NCBI GenBank assembly: GCA_013811715.1
Contig: JACCUS010000216.1
Coordinates: 1-25,430, forward strand
Source of the DNA: Nocardioidaceae bacterium
GTDB lineage: Bacteria > Actinomycetota > Actinomycetes > Propionibacteriales > Nocardioidaceae
Direction of reading: 5' to 3'
Length of the DNA stretch: 25,430 nt
This document shows, in pieces, positions 22,701 through 25,430 of this stretch (its first letter is position 1; the number at the start of each line of letters is the position of its first letter). The translations under genes and the position numbers were made by a program. The notes under the pieces are model-generated. The model was given only the letters and a program-made list of their open reading frames with translations, was not told the DNA's origin and did not search any database.

Positions 22701-23164
22701 CACTCCGACAGTGAGTGGCAGGACACGCTTCGTGCGACCCGGCCGCCGAGAGACTCCACGACAGCCTTGAACGACTCGCGGTTCTCCCCCAGCTCGATCG
22801 CCTCGATCGAGGCGCCGATCAACTCCACGTCGTACTTCTCCAGCACGCCGTCTCGAGCCAGCGCGACAGCCGTGTTGAGCGCGGTCTGCCCGCCGAGCGT
22901 CGCCAGCAACGCGTCGGGGCGCTCCTTCTCGATCACCTTGGCGACAAAGTGGGGAGTGATCGGCTCGATGTACGTCGCATCGGCCAGCTCGGGGTCGGTC
23001 ATGATCGTCGCTGGGTTGGAGTTGACGAGGACGACCCGCAGCCCTTCGTCCTTCAGCACCCGGCAGGCCTGGGTGCCGGAGTAGTCGAACTCGCAGGCTT
23101 GGCCGATCACGATCGGCCCAGACCCGATCACCAGCACCGACTCGATGTCGTCACGACGTGGCAT
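19736..23164 (-). CDS. carB: Carbamoyl phosphate synthase, large subunit
   Basis: Makes carbamoyl phosphate from bicarbonate, ammonia (delivered by CarA) and two ATP, for both pyrimidine and arginine synthesis. The 1142 residues contain the duplicated synthetase halves: LVIGSGPIVIGQACEFDYSG near the start is mirrored by ILGSGPNRIGQGIEFDYSC in the second half. Each half has an ATP-grasp core (SCHSL ... VVVRPSFTMGGAGSGLAY, and YPVLVRPSFVLGGRGMEIV). A C-terminal MGS-like allosteric domain (KRHMIFPIKRLADLGFQILATAGTA to about 1110) follows. About 30 charged residues after the usual end (SMQDWASG) make it longer than the 1073-residue E. coli enzyme. The ATG at 23164 shares a base with the carA stop (TGATG). 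Confidence 0.97.
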   Translation of the reverse strand: MPRRDDIESVLVIGSGPIVIGQACEFDYSGTQACRVLKDEGLRVVLVNSNPATIMTDPELADATYIEPITPHFVAKVIEKERPDALLATLGGQTALNTAVALARDGVLEKYDVELIGASIEAIELGENRESFKAVVESLGGRVARSVSCHSLSECLRAVGTDTEPAAARFSFPVVVRPSFTMGGAGSGLAYGVADLRRIAGAGLAASPTTEVLLEESLLGWKEYELEVMRDGHDNTVIVCSIENLDPMGVHTGDSITVAPAMTLTDREFQAMRDMAIGVIRAVGVETGGCNIQFAVDPRDGRMIVVEMNPRVSRSSALASKATGFPIAKIAAKVAIGYSLDEIPNDITAKTPASFEPTLDYVVVKAPRFAFEKFPGADSTLTTHMKSVGEAMAIGRNFTEALQKALRSLERPEAVFSWAAAPGDKQTLLQQATRPHEGRLRVVLDAIRAGAGLDELAAASGIDPWFLDQLLLIDEVANEVASAESLTPQLLRLAKRHGFSDRQLAELTGSTEDVVRGVRHALGVRPVYKTVDTCAAEFEARTPYHYSSYDEESEVRPRTRPAVIILGSGPNRIGQGIEFDYSCVHASMALSTTPTESGGYETVMVNCNPETVSTDYDISDRLYFEPLTLEDVLEVVAAEGRAGPIAGVIVSLGGQTPLGLAAGLAAAGVTIVGTDVDSIHLAEDRGSFGRVLAAAGLPAPRHGTATSSGEARDIANEIGYPVLVRPSFVLGGRGMEIVSGEAELTAALDRLGGDAVSSSHPVLVDKFLDDAVEIDVDALYDGDELFLGGVMEHIEEAGVHSGDSSCALPPITLGIEEVERIRRSTLAIAEGVGVRGLLNIQFALVSDVLYVLEANPRASRTVPFVSKATGTALAKAAARVMLGSSIAELRRAGILPREGDGATVSDRAPVAVKQSVMPFNRFRTEEGSGVDTVLGPEMRSTGEVMGLADEFGTAFAKAEIAAFAKSESAAVGGLPVTGRAFVSVANPDKRHMIFPIKRLADLGFQILATAGTAAVLRRSGVPAAVVRKHSQGVGPDGEPTIVGRILAGEIDLVINTPHGTTSGGEPRIDGYEIRTASVASNIPCITTVQGLGATVLGIEAVRAGNLGVRSMQDWASGRDVSCRPTRRQDGTLVGVSAREVER

Positions 23165-24345
23165 CAGCCCTCTCCTCCGCTGAGGAGGGCACAGAACCGG
23201 TCGAACAGGTAACCCGCGTCATGTGGGCCGGCGGCCGCCTCGGGATGGTACTGCACCGAGAAGGCCGCCTGCCGCCCGTCTCCGTCGAACAGGCGCAGGC
23301 CCTCGACCACGTCGTCGTTGAGGCACAGGTGGCTCACCTCGACGACGCCGTACGGCGTCGCGGTCGGACCGTCGAGGTCGGCCTGCACCGCGAAGCCGTG
23401 GTTGTGCGACGTCACCTCGACCCTGCCCGTCGCGCGGTCGAGCACCGGCTGGTTGATGCCCCGGTGCCCGTACTTGAGCTTGTACGTCGACAAGCCGAGC
23501 GCCCGACCGAGGAGCTGGTGCCCGAAGCAGATCCCGAAGTAGGGGATGCCCCGCTCGAGCACCCCACGAAGCACACCGACCTCGTGGTCGGCGGTGACCG
23601 GGTCGCCCGGCCCGTTAGAGAAGAACACACCGTCCGGCTCGGTGGCCAGCACGTCCTCGAGCGTGGCCGAGGCAGGCAGCACCACCACCTCGATGCCACG
23701 CTCGGCCATCGCCCGCGGCGTCGTCGCCTTGATGCCCAGGTCGAGCACGGCGACCCGGAAACGCCGTGGCCCGAGCGCCGGCACCGTGTAGCGCTCGGTG
23801 GTGCTGACCTGACCTGCCAACGCCATCCCGGTCATCGGCGGCGTGCCGGCCACCCGTCCGCGGAGCGCCTTGGCATCGACCTCGGTCGTGGAGATGCCGA
23901 CCCGCATGACGCCGCGCTCGCGAAGGTGACGGGTCAGGGCGCGGGTGTCGACGCCGCAGATACCGACGACGCCCTGCTGGGCGAGCTGGTCCTCGAGCCC
24001 GCGGGTGGCCCGCCAGCTGCTGACGGCGCGAGCCGGCTCCCGGACGACGTACCCGGCGACCCAGATCCGCGCGGACTCCGAGTCCTCGGTGTTCCAGCCT
24101 GTGTTGCCGACGTGTGGTGCCGTCATGACGAGTACCTGACGGTGGTAGGACGGGTCGGTCAGGGCCTCCTGGTAGCCGGTCATGCCGGTCGAGAAGACCG
24201 CCTCGCCGACGGTCTCACCCGGCGCGCCGTAAGACTCGCCGTGGAAGACCCGGCCGTCGTCAAGCACCAGCATCGCCTGGTCGCGCCGCCGCCGCAGCGG
24301 GGGTCGCGGCGCGGCGACCGGACCGCGGTCCCACAGACCGGTCAC
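23164..24345 (-). CDS. carA: Carbamoyl phosphate synthase, small (glutaminase) subunit
   Basis: Hydrolyses glutamine and channels ammonia to CarB. The N-terminal half begins LVLDDGRVFHGESYGAPGETVGEAVFSTGMTGYQEALTDPSY. The class I amidotransferase half has GPGDP, the nucleophile Cys273 in YFGICFGHQLLG, and His367/Glu369 in QYHPEAAAGPHD. The GTG at 24345 overlaps the pyrC stop (GTGA), as at two other junctions in this window, and gives 393 residues with a 24-residue Arg/Pro-rich lead. ATG 24273 would start directly at MLVLDDG, the usual family start (369 residues), but has only a weak ribosome binding site. I keep the longer form with reservation. Confidence 0.95.
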   Translation of the reverse strand: MTGLWDRGPVAAPRPPLRRRRDQAMLVLDDGRVFHGESYGAPGETVGEAVFSTGMTGYQEALTDPSYHRQVLVMTAPHVGNTGWNTEDSESARIWVAGYVVREPARAVSSWRATRGLEDQLAQQGVVGICGVDTRALTRHLRERGVMRVGISTTEVDAKALRGRVAGTPPMTGMALAGQVSTTERYTVPALGPRRFRVAVLDLGIKATTPRAMAERGIEVVVLPASATLEDVLATEPDGVFFSNGPGDPVTADHEVGVLRGVLERGIPYFGICFGHQLLGRALGLSTYKLKYGHRGINQPVLDRATGRVEVTSHNHGFAVQADLDGPTATPYGVVEVSHLCLNDDVVEGLRLFDGDGRQAAFSVQYHPEAAAGPHDAGYLFDRFCALLSGGEG

Positions 24346-25430
24346 TGCAGCTTCCCGTCCAACACCGTGGCCCTGCCGCGGAGGAATGTGGCCACCACCG
24401 CCCCCGGCAGCTCCATCCCCCGGTAAGGCGTGTTGCGCGACAGCGACGCGGAGGTGGTCGGGTCGACGGTCCGGCTGGCTGTCGGATCGACCAGCGCCAC
24501 GTTCGCCGGCGCACCAACCTCGAGCTGCCGGCCATGCTCGCTCAACCTACCGATCCGGGCCGGACGCGCCGACATCCGGTCGGCCACGTCCGCCCAGCCC
24601 AGGAGGCCGGTGTCGACCATGGCGTGCTGGACGACGCCGAGCGCCGTCTCGAGCCCGAGCATGCCCATCGCTGCGGCGGCCCACTCGCACTCCTTGTCCT
24701 CGGTCGGGTGCGGCGCGTGGTCGGTCGCGACGCAGTCGATGGTGCCGTCGGCGAGCCCGCCGCGCAGCGCCTCGACATCCTCGGCCGTCCGAAGCGGCGG
24801 GTTCACCTTGTAGATCGGGTCGTACGTCGCCGCCAGCTCGTCGGTGAGCAGCAGGTGGTGGGGAGTGACCTCGGCCGTGACGCCGTACCCCTTGCGCTTC
24901 GCCCACCGGATCAGCTCGACCGAACCGGCGGTCGACACATGGCACACGTGCAGCCGCGACCCGACGTGGGCGGCGAGCAGGCAGTCGCGGGCGATGATCG
25001 CCTCTTCGGCGACCGCAGGCCAGCCGCGCATGCCGAGCACACCCGAGACGGCGCCCTCGTTCATCTGGGCCTCCTCGGTGAGCCGGGGCTCCTGCGCGTG
25101 CTGCGCCACCACCCCGTCGAACGCCTTCACGTACTCGAGCGCGCGCCGCATCAAGACCGCGTCGGACACACACCGGCCGTCATCGGAGAACACCCGCACA
25201 GCGGCGGCGGAGTCGGCCATCGCTCCCAGCTCGGCCAGCCGCCGGCCCTCCAGGCCGACCGTTACGGCGCCGACCGGGCGGACGTCGCAGTAGCCGGCCG
25301 CAAGCCCCAGGTTGAGCACCTGCTCGACCACCCCCGCGGTGTCGGCGACCGGGTCGGTGTTGGCCATGGCGTGCACGGCGGTGAACCCGCCGAGTGCCGC
25401 CGCCCGCGAGCCCGACGCGACGGTCTCGGC
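24342..25430 (-). CDS. pyrC: Dihydroorotase (partial, N-terminus outside window)
   Basis: Cyclises N-carbamoyl-aspartate to dihydroorotate, a zinc amidohydrolase. The frame runs without a stop to the window end; its first visible residues, ETVASGSRAAALGGFTAVHAMANTDP, are those that normally follow the HxH zinc motif, so about 65-70 N-terminal residues are missing and the GTG at 25376 is not the start. Visible motifs are HVSTAGSVELIRWAK, AEVTPHHLLLTDE (zinc ligand His), YKVNPPLR and CVATDHAPHPTEDK with the catalytic Asp, and TPYRGMELPG near the end. The sequence is the class I (Bacillus/actinobacterial) type. Its stop overlaps the carA start. pyrR and pyrB would be expected beyond 25430. Confidence 0.96.
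   Translation of the reverse strand, partial: AETVASGSRAAALGGFTAVHAMANTDPVADTAGVVEQVLNLGLAAGYCDVRPVGAVTVGLEGRRLAELGAMADSAAAVRVFSDDGRCVSDAVLMRRALEYVKAFDGVVAQHAQEPRLTEEAQMNEGAVSGVLGMRGWPAVAEEAIIARDCLLAAHVGSRLHVCHVSTAGSVELIRWAKRKGYGVTAEVTPHHLLLTDELAATYDPIYKVNPPLRTAEDVEALRGGLADGTIDCVATDHAPHPTEDKECEWAAAAMGMLGLETALGVVQHAMVDTGLLGWADVADRMSARPARIGRLSEHGRQLEVGAPANVALVDPTASRTVDPTTSASLSRNTPYRGMELPGAVVATFLRGRATVLDGKLQ

Noticed and set aside
25374..25376. GTG at 25376 as the pyrC start
   Set aside because: The frame continues to the window edge with conserved dihydroorotase residues, so the gene begins outside.

Overview
This is a high-GC window (GC- or C-ended codons dominate, many GTG and TTG starts) from an actinobacterium. 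Every gene I can support lies on the minus strand, so transcription runs from high to low coordinates. The gene order pyr - mihF - gmk - rpoZ - coaBC - metK - priA - def - fmt - rsmB - rpe - rib - hisE is the conserved actinobacterial housekeeping block. A class 1B dihydroorotate dehydrogenase with PyrK, the FMN-riboswitch rib operon with a RibM transporter, and the style of the intergenic repeats suggest Propionibacteriales (Nocardioides-like), but that placement is inference.

In transcription order: (1) 25430-17000 is a pyrimidine operon, pyrC (5' end outside the window), carA, carB, pyrK, pyrD, pyrF, with overlapping or nearly touching genes. It makes carbamoyl phosphate and carries it to UMP. 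(2) 16999-16567 is a 433-bp gene-free stretch holding a two-unit interlocked repeat/dyad. (3) 16566-14911 holds three small extracytoplasmic proteins (one lipoprotein and two single-pass membrane proteins with Pro/Gly/Gln-rich N-termini). They appear to share one Cys-containing helical domain and are the least described part of the window. (4) 14796-10846 is mihF, gmk, rpoZ, coaBC and metK (nucleoid protein, guanylate kinase, RNA polymerase omega, CoA synthesis, AdoMet synthesis). (5) 10753-5704 is priA, def, fmt and rsmB (replication restart, N-formyl-Met handling, rRNA methylation). (6) 5490-4828 is rpe, apparently from a leaderless promoter. It is followed by a 22-bp tandem repeat and an FMN riboswitch. 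(7) 4425-282 is the rib operon, ribD, ribE, ribM, ribBA, ribH, with overlapping genes. It makes riboflavin from GTP and ribulose-5-phosphate (the pentose supplied next door by Rpe) and probably also imports it. (8) 220-1 is the start of hisE, cut by the window edge.

I saw no tRNA, rRNA, CRISPR, insertion sequence, phage gene or plus-strand gene. The parts worth a second look are the three YC-domain secreted proteins and the dyad around the promoter of two of them, the interlocked repeats after pyrF, the phased 22-bp repeats next to the FMN riboswitch, and the riboswitch-to-ribD junction.
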